Part shown: positions 25,396-34,027 of the stretch, one piece after another | How the letters are laid out: each line of letters opens with the position of its first letter | Numbering within the stretch: position 1 is the stretch's first letter | From: Bacteroidales bacterium | GTDB taxonomy: Bacteria; Bacteroidota; Bacteroidia; Bacteroidales; CAIWKO01 | DNA: 64,000 bases | NCBI GenBank assembly: GCA_023228145.1 | Contig: JALOBU010000002.1 | Coordinates: 62,001-126,000 of the forward strand | Reading direction: 5' to 3' | Program-made: the position numbers and the translations under genes | Notes under the pieces: model-generated | Told to the model about the DNA's origin: nothing | Databases searched by the model: none | What the model saw: the letters and a program-made list of their open reading frames with translations, nothing else

Positions 25396-26793
25396 TTGAA
25401 CCAACATCTTCAGCATCCGGTATTCGGCATTATTTCTGATATCATTCACAAAAACAATCAACAGGCATTTGTTATTGGCGGGTATGTCAGGGATTGCTTT
25501 TTGAATCGTTCAAGTAAAGATATTGATATTGTTATTAAAGGAAGCGGTATTGAACTGGCCGAAAGGGTAGCACAAAACCTGGAAGAGGAATGTAACATAA
25601 CGGTTTATAAAAAATTCGGCACCGCCATGCTGCGTTACCATGATTGGAACGTTGAATTTGTCGGCGCCAGAAAAGAATCATACCGCAGCACTTCGAGAAA
25701 TCCGGTTGTTGAAAACGGTACGCTGGAAGATGACCAGAATCGCCGCGATTTTACCATTAACGCTATGGCTTTCAGCCTCCAGAAACATAATTTCGGCGAA
25801 CTCATCGACCCTTTTAACGGTCTTTCCGACCTGGAGAAAAAATGTATCCGTACACCTCTTGACCCCGACAGAACATTTTCTGACGACCCTCTGCGAATGA
25901 TGCGTGCTATAAGATTTGCCACCCAGCTCCATTTCAAAATTTTTCCGGATACTTTCCAATCTATACAAAAAAATAAAGAACGCATCGGCATCATATCAAA
26001 AGAACGCATCACCGATGAACTGAACAAAATTATACTCTCGCCGGCGCCATCATCAGGAATTATCTTGTTGGAACAATCAGGGTTGCTGGATATTATTTTT
26101 CCGCAATTTCCTGCACTCAAAGGCATTGATGTAAAAGACTACAAAGCTCATAAAGATAATTTTTATCACACCCTTCAGGTGCTTGACAAAATAGCGGTGC
26201 AAAGTGACAATTTATGGTTGCGCTGGGCCGCTATATTGCACGATATCGGTAAACCGCAAACAAAACACTTTTCCAAAAAAAACGGCTGGACTTTTCACGG
26301 ACATGAAGTAAAAGGCTCTTTCATGGTTAAGGAAATTTTCAGCATGCTGAAACTGCCTCTCAACGCCAAGATGGAATATGTACAGAAACTTGTTTTGCTG
26401 CATCTGAGGCCCATTTCTCTTGCAGAAGACGGCGTTACCGACTCTGCTGTGCGCCGCTTGTTATTTGAGGCAGGGAATGATGTTGACGACCTGATGACTC
26501 TTTGTGAAGCGGATATCACATCAAAAAATATAAAAAAAGTTGAACGTTTTCTTAAAAATTTTGAAATTGTCAGAGCAAAACTTGCCGAAATTGAAATCAA
26601 AGACAGGCTTCGCAACTGGCAGCCTCCTATATCCGGAGAATTGATAATGAAAATATTCGGTTTAAGTCCATGCAAAGAAGTCGGTATAATCAAAACGGCC
26701 ATCCGCGAAGCCATCCTTGACGGTAAAATCGCAAATAATTTCGACGAAGCATTTCAATTCATGCTGCAGGAAGGAAAAAAACTGAATCTGTAA
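25396..26793 (+). CDS. cca: CCA-adding tRNA nucleotidyltransferase with HD domain
   Basis: A 465-residue class II nucleotidyltransferase. The head domain has [11 protein letters not shown] and K-D-I-D-I-V (catalytic Asp pair), then [11 protein letters not shown] and [11 protein letters not shown], which define template-free CCA addition. An HD domain follows (I-L-H-D-I-G-K-P near 278-285; H-G-H-E), as in Bacteroidota/Firmicutes enzymes with 2',3'-phosphodiesterase-like modules. The start is TTG, 18 bases after a -7 element. It matures or repairs tRNA 3' ends, consistent with the Sua5 and MiaA genes on either side. Confidence 0.95.
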   Translation: MNQHLQHPVFGIISDIIHKNNQQAFVIGGYVRDCFLNRSSKDIDIVIKGSGIELAERVAQNLEEECNITVYKKFGTAMLRYHDWNVEFVGARKESYRSTSRNPVVENGTLEDDQNRRDFTINAMAFSLQKHNFGELIDPFNGLSDLEKKCIRTPLDPDRTFSDDPLRMMRAIRFATQLHFKIFPDTFQSIQKNKERIGIISKERITDELNKIILSPAPSSGIILLEQSGLLDIIFPQFPALKGIDVKDYKAHKDNFYHTLQVLDKIAVQSDNLWLRWAAILHDIGKPQTKHFSKKNGWTFHGHEVKGSFMVKEIFSMLKLPLNAKMEYVQKLVLLHLRPISLAEDGVTDSAVRRLLFEAGNDVDDLMTLCEADITSKNIKKVERFLKNFEIVRAKLAEIEIKDRLRNWQPPISGELIMKIFGLSPCKEVGIIKTAIREAILDGKIANNFDEAFQFMLQEGKKLNL

Positions 26794-26826
26794 AAAAAAT
26801 TGCTTTAAAAAAGATTGCTTTTTTTA

Positions 26827-26834
26827 TATTTTTG
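26827..26834 (+). promoter_or_regulatory. -7 promoter element of the pRiA4b-like gene
   Basis: TATTTTTG matches TAnnTTTG, 44 bases before the ATG at 26879. Confidence 0.4.
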
Positions 26835-26878
26835 CATTACTTTTATAAAAAAATTTATTGACTATAATCCATACAGCC

Positions 26879-27451
26879 ATGTTAATATACAGGTTCAAAA
26901 TTGTTTCGGATGACAATGATAAATTTTACAGGGAAATTGAAATAAAACCAGGCAATTCATTCGAAGATTTTCACCAGGCCATTCAGGATTGTGTCTCCTT
27001 TGAAAAAGGAGAAATGGCATCATTTTATATATGCGACAGCAAATGGAACAAATTACAGGAGATAGCTCTTTGCGATGTAAGCGACCCGGATGCCACTGAT
27101 AATACAGAAGATATAAAAGTTCCTGAAATGTCGGAAGTAAAATTAAAAGATTGTATTAACGACCCCAGCCAGCGCATGATTTATGTTTATGACTTCCTGA
27201 AAATGCACACGCTGTATATAGAATTATCAAAGATAACAGAAGGCGACTCAAAAATAAAATACCCGAGATGTATTAAATGCACCAGTGACTTCCACAAACC
27301 CCTTAAGAATACTCTACAGCCCGATGAACTTCCTGATATGGAAAATGAAACGCCCGAAGATGGCGAAGAGTTTTATAATGTTGAGGATATGAATTTTGAC
27401 GACAGCAATATAATCTTTGGCGACAGCATAGATGAAAAAAACTATATCTGA
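26879..27451 (+). CDS. pRiA4b ORF-3-like protein
   Basis: A 190-residue acidic protein with an N-terminal segment Y-R-F-K-I-V...I-E-I-K-P-G-N-S-F-E-D-F-H-Q-A-I and F-Y-I-C-D-S-K-W-N-K that resembles the plasmid pRiA4b ORF-3-like family, a chromosomally widespread family of unknown biochemical role. The C-terminal third is strongly acidic (runs of D/E, ending D-S-I-D-E-K-N-Y-I) and likely disordered. The ATG at 26879 gives a natural start; an in-frame TTG 21 bases earlier is less likely. It lies 9 bases ahead of miaA and may be co-transcribed. Family match is by eye. Confidence 0.65.
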   Translation: MLIYRFKIVSDDNDKFYREIEIKPGNSFEDFHQAIQDCVSFEKGEMASFYICDSKWNKLQEIALCDVSDPDATDNTEDIKVPEMSEVKLKDCINDPSQRMIYVYDFLKMHTLYIELSKITEGDSKIKYPRCIKCTSDFHKPLKNTLQPDELPDMENETPEDGEEFYNVEDMNFDDSNIIFGDSIDEKNYI

Positions 27452-27460
27452 TAAAGCTGA

Positions 27461-28399
27461 ATGAACCTCTCTCAGCCGGAACATTCAAAAAAAAATTTAG
27501 TTATTATTTCAGGCCCTACAGCTGTCGGCAAAACATCTGTGGCTGTTAAAATAGCACAACACTTCCACACAGAAATAATATCAGCGGATTCCCGTCAGTT
27601 ATATCGCGAAATTAAAATCGGAACAGCTGTTCCGTCCGATGATGAATTGGCTGCTGTGAAACACCACATGATAGGCACACTCAGCATACACGACTCATAC
27701 AATGCTTACCGTTTTGAAACGGATGTAATAAAGTTACTGAATAATCTTTTCCTGCATAAAAAAACAGTAATAATGGCCGGAGGCTCTGGATTATACATTG
27801 ATGCTGTTTGCAATGGAATAGATGTTATTCCGGACCCTGACCCCGAGCTGCGAATCCAATTAAACCGTGCTTTTGATGAAAAAGGAATAACTCCTTTGCG
27901 TAATCAGCTAAAACTGCTCGACCCTGAATATTATGCATCAGCCGATATTGCAAATCATAAACGTATCATTCGTGCACTTGAGGTATGTATAAGCACCGGC
28001 AAGCCTTATTCAGCCTGTTTGAAAAAAAATAAAGCTCCTAGGGATTTTCACGTAATTAAAATTGGACTTAACAGGACACGTAATGAACTTAATTCGAGGA
28101 TAAACGAAAGAGTGGACATGATGATATCAAAGGGCCTACTTGAAGAAGCAAAGCAACTATATTCTTATAAAACGCTGAACAGCCTTAATACCGTTGGATA
28201 TCGTGAACTTTTCCGTTATTGTAACGGGCAATATTCTTTCGATGAAGCTATTGAAAAAATCAAAACCAATACCCGCAGGTATGCAAAAAAACAAATCACA
28301 TGGTTTATGCGTGATAAAAATATTAAGTGGTTTCATCCCGATGACACAGCAGGTATTTTGGAGTTTATTAATTCCAAAATGCATATGGGCAAAGAATAA
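27461..28399 (+). CDS. miaA: tRNA dimethylallyltransferase
   Basis: A 312-residue enzyme that transfers dimethylallyl from DMAPP to A37 of UNN-decoding tRNAs. The P-loop I-S-G-P-T-A-V-G-K-T-S-V is at ~16-27; S-A-D-S-R-Q-L-Y-R-E (substrate A36/A37 region), A-G-G-S-G-L-Y-I-D-A, N-H-K-R-I-I-R-A-L-E and N-T-R-R-Y-A-K-K-Q-I-T-W-F all follow in the family order. Length is standard. It is 9 bases downstream of the pRiA4b-like gene. Confidence 0.95.
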   Translation: MNLSQPEHSKKNLVIISGPTAVGKTSVAVKIAQHFHTEIISADSRQLYREIKIGTAVPSDDELAAVKHHMIGTLSIHDSYNAYRFETDVIKLLNNLFLHKKTVIMAGGSGLYIDAVCNGIDVIPDPDPELRIQLNRAFDEKGITPLRNQLKLLDPEYYASADIANHKRIIRALEVCISTGKPYSACLKKNKAPRDFHVIKIGLNRTRNELNSRINERVDMMISKGLLEEAKQLYSYKTLNSLNTVGYRELFRYCNGQYSFDEAIEKIKTNTRRYAKKQITWFMRDKNIKWFHPDDTAGILEFINSKMHMGKE

Positions 28400-28416
28400 C
28401 CATTAGAAAATATTCC

Positions 28417-28424
28417 TAACTTTG
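28417..28424 (+). promoter_or_regulatory. -7 promoter element of the DUF4405-like gene
   Basis: TAACTTTG fits TAnnTTTG, 36 bases before the ATG at 28461. Confidence 0.4.
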
Positions 28425-28460
28425 CATCGTTGTTATTACATTCGATAGACTACTCGTACT

Positions 28461-29285
28461 ATGCACAAAACTATATTTATGCTCAGAAAAACAAAAAAAA
28501 ACATATTGATTAAAAAACTCATTTTTGTTTTTTTTCTAAGTTTTATACTTTTTCAAGCAAACTCACAAAACTGCCCCAGAAACTCTTATGACTGTAAAGG
28601 TGCCTGTGGGTGGTTCGTTGATGTTAATCATGATGGGTATTGCGACCTTACAACCTTCACTGAAGCTATATACAACAAACTTCTGAACAAGAAAGATTCT
28701 GTTCCCATAGCTGAAAACAATATACTCCATCAAAATGCCGACAGCTCTCAAAAACATGATAATTCAAGTTCAAATACCGACACATCCAAACAAAAAAATA
28801 AAGAGAATTTCCAGAATAATGTTTCACATAACTGCCCGTTCGCAAATACACCGGAATGTGAGATAAACAGAGCTCAACAAAACAATAGTGCGAATGCAAA
28901 TTTCCTGCAAAATAACGTAAACAAAAATGAGAATAAAAGCTATGAAATTAAAAAATATGATTTCTTTCTAATTTTCAGCTTTTGCATATTTTTTTATTTG
29001 TTTACATGGTTATTATCAAAAAGAAAAATACTCAAAAAATCTACACATAAAAGAATCTGGAACTCTTTGTTATTATTGTCTTTTATTAATACAGGGCTTA
29101 CAGGGCTATTTCTTGTAATTCAGCTCAATTATCTTGTATTATTTGAGTGGTTTTCAAAATTGTTGTTCTGGCATGTTGAATTTGGCATAAGTATGGCAGC
29201 TATATCTATTGTTCATATTCTTTGGCATTGGAAGTATTTCCGCAATATTATAGCAAAGCCCAAAGAGAAAGATACATGCAATTGA
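28461..29285 (+). CDS. DUF4405-like membrane protein with Cys-rich exported N terminus
   Basis: A 274-residue protein. A signal or anchor segment (~1-36, F-Q-A-N-S-Q) is followed by a Cys/Asp-rich module C-P-R-N-S-Y-D-C-K-G-A-C-G and F-V-D-V-N-H-D-G-Y-C-D, a D-x-N-x-D-G calcium-type loop. A long Asn/Ser/Lys linker (~70-155) leads to three membrane helices (~165-258). The last helices contain F-W-H-V-E-F-G and I-V-H-I-L-W-H-W-K-Y, His pairs like those in DUF4405 / ferric-reductase-like cytochrome modules, so heme binding is possible. An alternative ATG lies at 28479. Alone between miaA and the BrkB gene; function unknown. Confidence 0.6.
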   Translation: MHKTIFMLRKTKKNILIKKLIFVFFLSFILFQANSQNCPRNSYDCKGACGWFVDVNHDGYCDLTTFTEAIYNKLLNKKDSVPIAENNILHQNADSSQKHDNSSSNTDTSKQKNKENFQNNVSHNCPFANTPECEINRAQQNNSANANFLQNNVNKNENKSYEIKKYDFFLIFSFCIFFYLFTWLLSKRKILKKSTHKRIWNSLLLLSFINTGLTGLFLVIQLNYLVLFEWFSKLLFWHVEFGISMAAISIVHILWHWKYFRNIIAKPKEKDTCN

Positions 29286-29320
29286 TATAAGCAATTGCTG
29301 TAATAATCTTTGAATAAGTT

Positions 29321-30661
29321 TCAATCAATCTCTTTTACTAGTTTATTAGCACTGTGTGCCTTAAGCGTCTCGTTAAAACTATTAATTCTTGCATGCATTT
29401 CCTTACACGCGGGAAGTTCAATATTACAAATATCATTATTCCCTTTTTTATCAAGTCTTTCAATAACTGTTTGAATACTTATTTTTTGCACATCAAAAGC
29501 CGGGATATAAGCATATTCTTTGTCAGACGAAGTTTTGACTTCGGTTATCAGCCGGCATTGAATAAGCTCGTAAACAATTTGGCGAACCAGTTTTAATGGA
29601 ATTTTTATTGTTGAAGATAATTCTGACGCCGTTGGCTGTTGTTCTTCTTTTACAAACCTTTTAATAATCGTATGCATAATAAGCAGTGAAATTATTTTCT
29701 GGCTGTAATAGCTCATGTTACTCACATCTAAATCATATTCATACTTCTTTATGTTTTGAATTGCGTATGTTAATTCCGCCCCAAACATGATAATAATCCA
29801 ACTCATGCGCAACCATACCATTAATAAAGGAATAGCTGCAAAACTTCCATAAATGGCATTGATATCTATCAACTCTATCTGTACAATAAAATATCCCATC
29901 TGAGTTAGTTGAAAAGCTGTACCTGCAATAAAACCAGCCAACAGGGCCGGCTTAAATTTAACTCGGGTATTTGGAATTATAACATAAATTGTTGTAAAAA
30001 CAACCCATGTTAAAAAGTACGGGGCCAGGTTGAAAAAGAATTTAAAAAATGGGCCAATATATTCTATCAGGGAATTTTCATTTGAAATGGAATTGAATTG
30101 TGATGATAAAAATGCAGCCACAGAACTCGACACGATGATAAAAACAGGAGCTAATATTGCAAGAGTAAGATATTCGGGAATTTTGCGCAAAAGGCTTCGT
30201 GATTCCCTGACATGCCATATCGCGTTGAAAGAATGTTCAATATGGCTTAAAATCTCCACAATAGCCCATATAAGCACTATCGTGCCAATGCCGGCAATAA
30301 CACCTCCCCTTGCTTCATTCAGCAATGTGTTGGCAAAAACCAGCAACTTATTAATGATTGCCTGATTTTCTGAAAAATTCTCATATATCAGGGTTTCAAG
30401 TATTTTGTCAAGCCCAAAACCTTTGGCAATAGCAAAAGCTAAAGCAAATACCGGAACAATCAGCATCAATGAATAATATGTCATGGCTGATGCCCTGAGC
30501 CTGCACTCATCTTCGTTAAATCCTCTAAAAGCCAAAACAACTATTCTTAAGTTTTTTATTAAGAAAGATTTTGTTTTAGGCAGCTTGTCCAACGACTGAT
30601 GCCAGATATCATGCTTTAAAAAACGTATCAGAAAGTCGAGTTTATTTTTTATACTTTTCAT
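29321..30661 (-). CDS. YihY/BrkB family membrane protein
   Basis: A 446-residue member of the YihY/virulence factor BrkB family (once called RNase BN). The family core is at ~35-330 with six to seven membrane helices, R-A-S-A-M-T-Y-Y-S-L-M-L-I-V-P-V-F-A near 62, G-F-G-L-D-K, F-N-A-I-W-H-V-R-E-S-R and S-F-A-A-I-P-L-L-M-V-W-L-R-M-S-W. The C-terminal ~120 residues are a soluble winged-helix-like extension, common in Bacteroidota members. Molecular function is unknown (a transporter or flippase has been suggested). It is downstream of the TonB operon terminator, so it is an independent unit or low-level read-through. Confidence 0.88.
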   Translation of the reverse strand: MKSIKNKLDFLIRFLKHDIWHQSLDKLPKTKSFLIKNLRIVVLAFRGFNEDECRLRASAMTYYSLMLIVPVFALAFAIAKGFGLDKILETLIYENFSENQAIINKLLVFANTLLNEARGGVIAGIGTIVLIWAIVEILSHIEHSFNAIWHVRESRSLLRKIPEYLTLAILAPVFIIVSSSVAAFLSSQFNSISNENSLIEYIGPFFKFFFNLAPYFLTWVVFTTIYVIIPNTRVKFKPALLAGFIAGTAFQLTQMGYFIVQIELIDINAIYGSFAAIPLLMVWLRMSWIIIMFGAELTYAIQNIKKYEYDLDVSNMSYYSQKIISLLIMHTIIKRFVKEEQQPTASELSSTIKIPLKLVRQIVYELIQCRLITEVKTSSDKEYAYIPAFDVQKISIQTVIERLDKKGNNDICNIELPACKEMHARINSFNETLKAHSANKLVKEID

Positions 30662-30760
30662 AAAACTATATCAATAAATACACTAAAAAAAAGCGATTTA
30701 TAAAATGATTAAACTTAGAAAGGATTTTTATCAAAAATAAAAAAATATTGCAAATAAAAA

Positions 30761-30784
30761 AAGCCACCTCATTAGAAGTGGCTT
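30761..30784 (-). terminator. terminator of the exbB-exbD-exbD-tonB operon
   Basis: AAGCCAC and GTGGCTT (7 bp stem) around a 10-base loop lie just after the tonB stop on the minus strand, followed by a run of T. A typical rho-independent terminator. Confidence 0.85.
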
Positions 30785-30803
30785 CTTGTTTTGTTAAATA
30801 AAA

Positions 30804-31580
30804 TTAACTTAAGATGAAGCGTATGGGCATATTAAACTGCACTCTTACAGCTTTCCCTGATTGCTTGCCGGCATTCCAGGAAGGCATCAGTTTAACAACA
30901 CGTACAGCTTCTTCATCACATCCACCTCCAATTCCTCTGAGGACACGGACATCAGTAACTTTACCTTTTTCATCAACCACAAAGGTAACATAAACTGTGC
31001 CCTGTATGCCGCTTTCTTTGGCCATTTGCGGGTAATTAATATTTTCCTTGAGAAACTTAATGCGGGCTTCATCACCACCAGGGAAAGAAGGCATTTCTTC
31101 CACTACTGTAAAAATAGGTGTTTCTATCACTTCTTCAATAACTTTGTCAGAGTTATCTTCTTCAATAACCACCTCTTCTTCTATTATATTTGTAGTTGTT
31201 TTATTTAAATCGTCCTGATTTATTTCTGTAGTTTCTGTTGTATCTGTAACGACAATAGGTGCTGTGAATTTAGCTTTTTGCTCAACAGTTGCTTCGGGTG
31301 GCGGTGGCGGTGGCGGTGGCGCATTTTCATCTTTAGGTGCATTCATTGCCATCATGTCAACCGTAACTTCCTGCTCCTGATTGGCTGAATAGGTCTGCTT
31401 AAAAATAAAGAATGGGATACCCACAGCCAACAATAAAACCGCTACTGAAATAATCACCGAACGGGTCATAAATTTCTTGTATGCTTTTCTGAGAAAATAA
31501 GCGCCATACTCTTTATTTCTGTTCTGAAAAACTATTTCATCAAGGTTTTGAGCAGTATTGATATTTAAACTTTCTGCCAT
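30804..31580 (-). CDS. tonB: TonB energy transducer
   Basis: A 258-residue TonB-type protein. A cytoplasmic N terminus (~1-35), a membrane helix (~36-56), a Pro-rich periplasmic spacer (eight consecutive Pro near 88-95, then E/I/V-rich repeats) and the C-terminal TonB domain (~168-258: F-P-G-G-D-E-A-R, Y-P-Q-M-A-K-E-S-G-I-Q-G-T-V, P-S-W-N-A-G-K-Q-S-G-K-A-V). The YP motif binds TonB boxes of outer-membrane receptors. It is the last gene of an ExbB-ExbD-ExbD-TonB operon, supplying proton-motive energy for receptors such as a BtuB-type transporter. Confidence 0.95.
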   Translation of the reverse strand: MAESLNINTAQNLDEIVFQNRNKEYGAYFLRKAYKKFMTRSVIISVAVLLLAVGIPFFIFKQTYSANQEQEVTVDMMAMNAPKDENAPPPPPPPPEATVEQKAKFTAPIVVTDTTETTEINQDDLNKTTTNIIEEEVVIEEDNSDKVIEEVIETPIFTVVEEMPSFPGGDEARIKFLKENINYPQMAKESGIQGTVYVTFVVDEKGKVTDVRVLRGIGGGCDEEAVRVVKLMPSWNAGKQSGKAVRVQFNMPIRFILS

Positions 31581-31602
31581 AATATTAATATTTTTAGATT
31601 AA

Positions 31603-32250
31603 TTATTTAGGAGCTTGTTCAATCAATGCAATTTCTTCAGGGGCGATATCGACAATAGCATAGTTGGCAATATTACAGATAGCCATTTCATCAACCACAT
31701 TCACAATGCTCTTGTATTTGGTTTTCTCGTCGGCTTTAATCAGAATGATTGGCGCTTTTTTATCAGATTTTTTTATTCGCTTGATCTGGGCATTTAATGA
31801 ATCTTCTTCAAGCACCAATTCTCCTTTTTTCACTTTTTCCTTCAGTTCAAAAATTTCTGTAAAGACTTTTTCGTTTTTCTTTAATAAAATCTTCCGGAGA
31901 CCGTCTTTACTAAAATCTGTTTTATTGATAGTTGTCGGGAATGTTTGTCCTTCGGGAACTTCGCCATGATGATACCAAAAAACCCTGTCATCGCCAGTTA
32001 ATAAAATTGTATATGTTCTGTGAGCGTCCACCTTGGGTGCATCTTTGGGATCTTCAGATTTATCTTTCTCCGGCATGGTAATCTCCATGACTTTGGGTTT
32101 GCTGAAAGCGGTGGTCAGCATGAAGAACGTGATGAGCAGACACATAAGGTCCACCATCGGAGTCATATCAATATGAGCTCCCATTCTTTTTGGTGCACGC
32201 CTTCCGCCCTGCTTTTTACCTGAGCCGGTATTTTCTATTATTTCAGCCAT
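31603..32250 (-). CDS. exbD: ExbD biopolymer transport protein (second copy)
   Basis: A 215-residue ExbD/TolR-like stator protein. One membrane helix near 27-47 (D-M-T-P-M-V-D-L-M-C-L-L-I-T-F-F-M-L-T) carries the critical Asp. The periplasmic region is long and Lys/Glu-rich (~50-215), bigger than E. coli ExbD (141). A second paralogue precedes it, 34 bases upstream, a common Bacteroidota duplication. With ExbB it would couple proton flow to TonB. It ends in a run with E-I-A-L-I-E-Q-A-P-K. Confidence 0.92.
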   Translation of the reverse strand: MAEIIENTGSGKKQGGRRAPKRMGAHIDMTPMVDLMCLLITFFMLTTAFSKPKVMEITMPEKDKSEDPKDAPKVDAHRTYTILLTGDDRVFWYHHGEVPEGQTFPTTINKTDFSKDGLRKILLKKNEKVFTEIFELKEKVKKGELVLEEDSLNAQIKRIKKSDKKAPIILIKADEKTKYKSIVNVVDEMAICNIANYAIVDIAPEEIALIEQAPK

Positions 32251-32284
32251 GATATTTTATATTACAATGGTTTAATATTATCAC

Positions 32285-32926
32285 TTATTTAATATCCTCA
32301 AGTGTAGCTTCTTCCTTCTGCAGGTTAGTCACAAGGTTGAATCTGTTTACTCCGGAATTCTGCATGACATCCATTACTTTTTTCACGGTTTTGTAGTTTG
32401 CTTCAGCATCGCCGTTGATCGCAACTTCAGCCAATGGATTAAGTTCGCGGGCATAAGCAACCCATATTGCGAGTTCGGGATACTGATCACCTATGGTGTC
32501 CATGGGGATACCGCTTTGCATTGCTTCTTTTTTATCTGCATCTTCTTCATTCAGAAAGGCCTTGAGCTTGTTCATAGGCATACCAAATGAAGATCCCTGA
32601 CCGAATTTTGTTATTTCTTTTTCAGTTAATGACAAGTGGTACAAATCATTGATTTTGGTAATCAGTTGATTCCTGAAATGGGCGGATGTATCCTTTCCAT
32701 TGTCCATACTGAAAAAAACTTTGTCGTCATTAGAAACCAGCACCGAAATAACATCCTTATCAGGCGTTGCTTTCTCTGAAACCGACATGGGTGAATCAAT
32801 AACTTTGGCCTCCTGTGGCTTAAATGATGCAGTTAGCATAAAGAATGTCAAAAGCAATGAGAATAGGTCCACCATCGGGGTCATATCCACGTGGGGCTGG
32901 GCTCTCTTTAGTTTAATTTTTGCCAT
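32285..32926 (-). CDS. exbD: ExbD biopolymer transport protein (first copy)
   Basis: A 213-residue ExbD-like protein with the D-M-T-P-M-V-D-L-F-S-L-L-L-T-F-F-M-L-T membrane motif at ~14-32 and a periplasmic domain of ~170 residues. The copy at 31603 has the same layout and a similar helix, but the periplasmic parts differ strongly, so the two may build a heteromeric stator. It follows ExbB by 34 bases and precedes the second ExbD by 34, in one operon. Confidence 0.92.
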   Translation of the reverse strand: MAKIKLKRAQPHVDMTPMVDLFSLLLTFFMLTASFKPQEAKVIDSPMSVSEKATPDKDVISVLVSNDDKVFFSMDNGKDTSAHFRNQLITKINDLYHLSLTEKEITKFGQGSSFGMPMNKLKAFLNEEDADKKEAMQSGIPMDTIGDQYPELAIWVAYARELNPLAEVAINGDAEANYKTVKKVMDVMQNSGVNRFNLVTNLQKEEATLEDIK

Positions 32927-32960
32927 AATACAAAAAATTTGCTTTTAAATTCTTACTTAT

Positions 32961-33791
32961 TTATTTGGTTGTTGAGGCAAATGTCTGAATCAGGCTGAAG
33001 CCGGCTTCATCAATTTTAAAAGTCAGGTTATCAATTTTACTTGAGAAAAAGTTATAAAACACAATTGCAAGGCATGAACCTGTGATACCAAATGCCGTAT
33101 TGATAAGAGCTTCTGAAATACCGGTTGCCAGTGCCAAAGCATCGGGTGAACCTGCAGACGCGAGAGCCGCAAAAGCACGGATCATACCGAGTACTGTACC
33201 AATAAGACCAACAAGTACGCAAATAGAAGCCAGGGTTGATAAAATGACCAGATTTTTGTTCAGCATAGGTAATTCGAGGGCTGTTGATTCTTCCATTTCT
33301 TTCTGAAGTGCCAGAACCTTCTGATCTTTTTCAAGAACATTATCATCTTTAAGTTCTTTGTATTTTTTCAGACCTGATCTCATAACATTGGCCACTGAAC
33401 CTTTTTGTTTGTCACAGTCAGTAATGGCGCCTTCGATGTTGTTGCCGGCCAGATGCTGCTGAATGTTTTTCACAAACTGGTTGATACGGCCTTTTCCTCT
33501 GGCACGTCTCAACATAACCCATCTTTCAATGGTAAAAATCAATACCATCAAAACGGTAGTCATTAAAATAGGAACGATAAATCCTCCCTTATAAATCATA
33601 GCCAGAAAATTCCCCGGCAACGGATGACCTGAAGGGTTTCCACCTTCGAAATTTGCAGGATTACCCATGACAAACTTGTAAACAAGAATTGATACAATTA
33701 ATGCTATCAGTATTGCACCGGATGCAAATGCTGACTGTAAGGCTTCTTTCAGTGACTGACCACCTTGAACATTTTTCTTACTTTTACTCAT
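32961..33791 (-). CDS. exbB: ExbB/TolQ/MotA proton channel
   Basis: A 276-residue MotA/TolQ/ExbB family protein. An N-terminal helix (~20-42), a second at ~72-92, a basic loop (W-V-M-L-R-R-A-R-G-K-G-R), then the conserved pair of helices (L-A-S-I-C-V-L-V-G-L-I-G-T-V-L-G-M-I-R-A, and A-L-I-N-T-A-F-G-I-T-G-S-C-L-A-I-V-F-Y) with T-G-I-S-E-A, the signature. It supplies the ion channel for TonB. First gene of the operon, with TATATTTG 58 bases upstream. Confidence 0.95.
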   Translation of the reverse strand: MSKSKKNVQGGQSLKEALQSAFASGAILIALIVSILVYKFVMGNPANFEGGNPSGHPLPGNFLAMIYKGGFIVPILMTTVLMVLIFTIERWVMLRRARGKGRINQFVKNIQQHLAGNNIEGAITDCDKQKGSVANVMRSGLKKYKELKDDNVLEKDQKVLALQKEMEESTALELPMLNKNLVILSTLASICVLVGLIGTVLGMIRAFAALASAGSPDALALATGISEALINTAFGITGSCLAIVFYNFFSSKIDNLTFKIDEAGFSLIQTFASTTK

Positions 33792-33849
33792 TTTTTTTAG
33801 ATTTTTTGTTTATAATTAAAATTTTTAAAACATTATTTTTTCGGAGCTA

Positions 33850-33857
33850 CAAATATA
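33850..33857 (-). promoter_or_regulatory. -7 promoter element of the exbB operon
   Basis: CAAATATA reads TATATTTG on the minus strand, 58 bases before the ExbB ATG. Between this and the terminator at 33972 the sequence is AT-rich only. Confidence 0.4.
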
Positions 33858-33971
33858 CTCTCTTTTTTTAAATAAAATCAGCAAAATAATTTTTATAACT
33901 GCAAAATTATCATTTTATTTTTTTGATTTACCCATAAAACAGTTTTCGGTTGTTTAAAAAAAGTAATCGGT

Positions 33972-34002
33972 AAAAAAAAGCCTTACAAAATTTCGTAAGA
34001 CC
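33972..34002 (-). terminator. terminator after the frameshifted TPR gene
   Basis: On the minus strand CTTAC and GTAAG (33982-33986 with 33995-33999, 8-base AT loop) form a stem followed by eight T, a short rho-independent terminator downstream of the TPR gene's stop. Confidence 0.65.
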
Positions 34003-34027
34003 TTTTATGGGAAAGACTATCTGCTAT

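Noticed and set aside
26879..27451. mobile-element passenger gene because of the plasmid-derived family name
   Set aside because: pRiA4b ORF-3-like proteins are common chromosomal proteins, and no transposase or terminal repeats flank this one.
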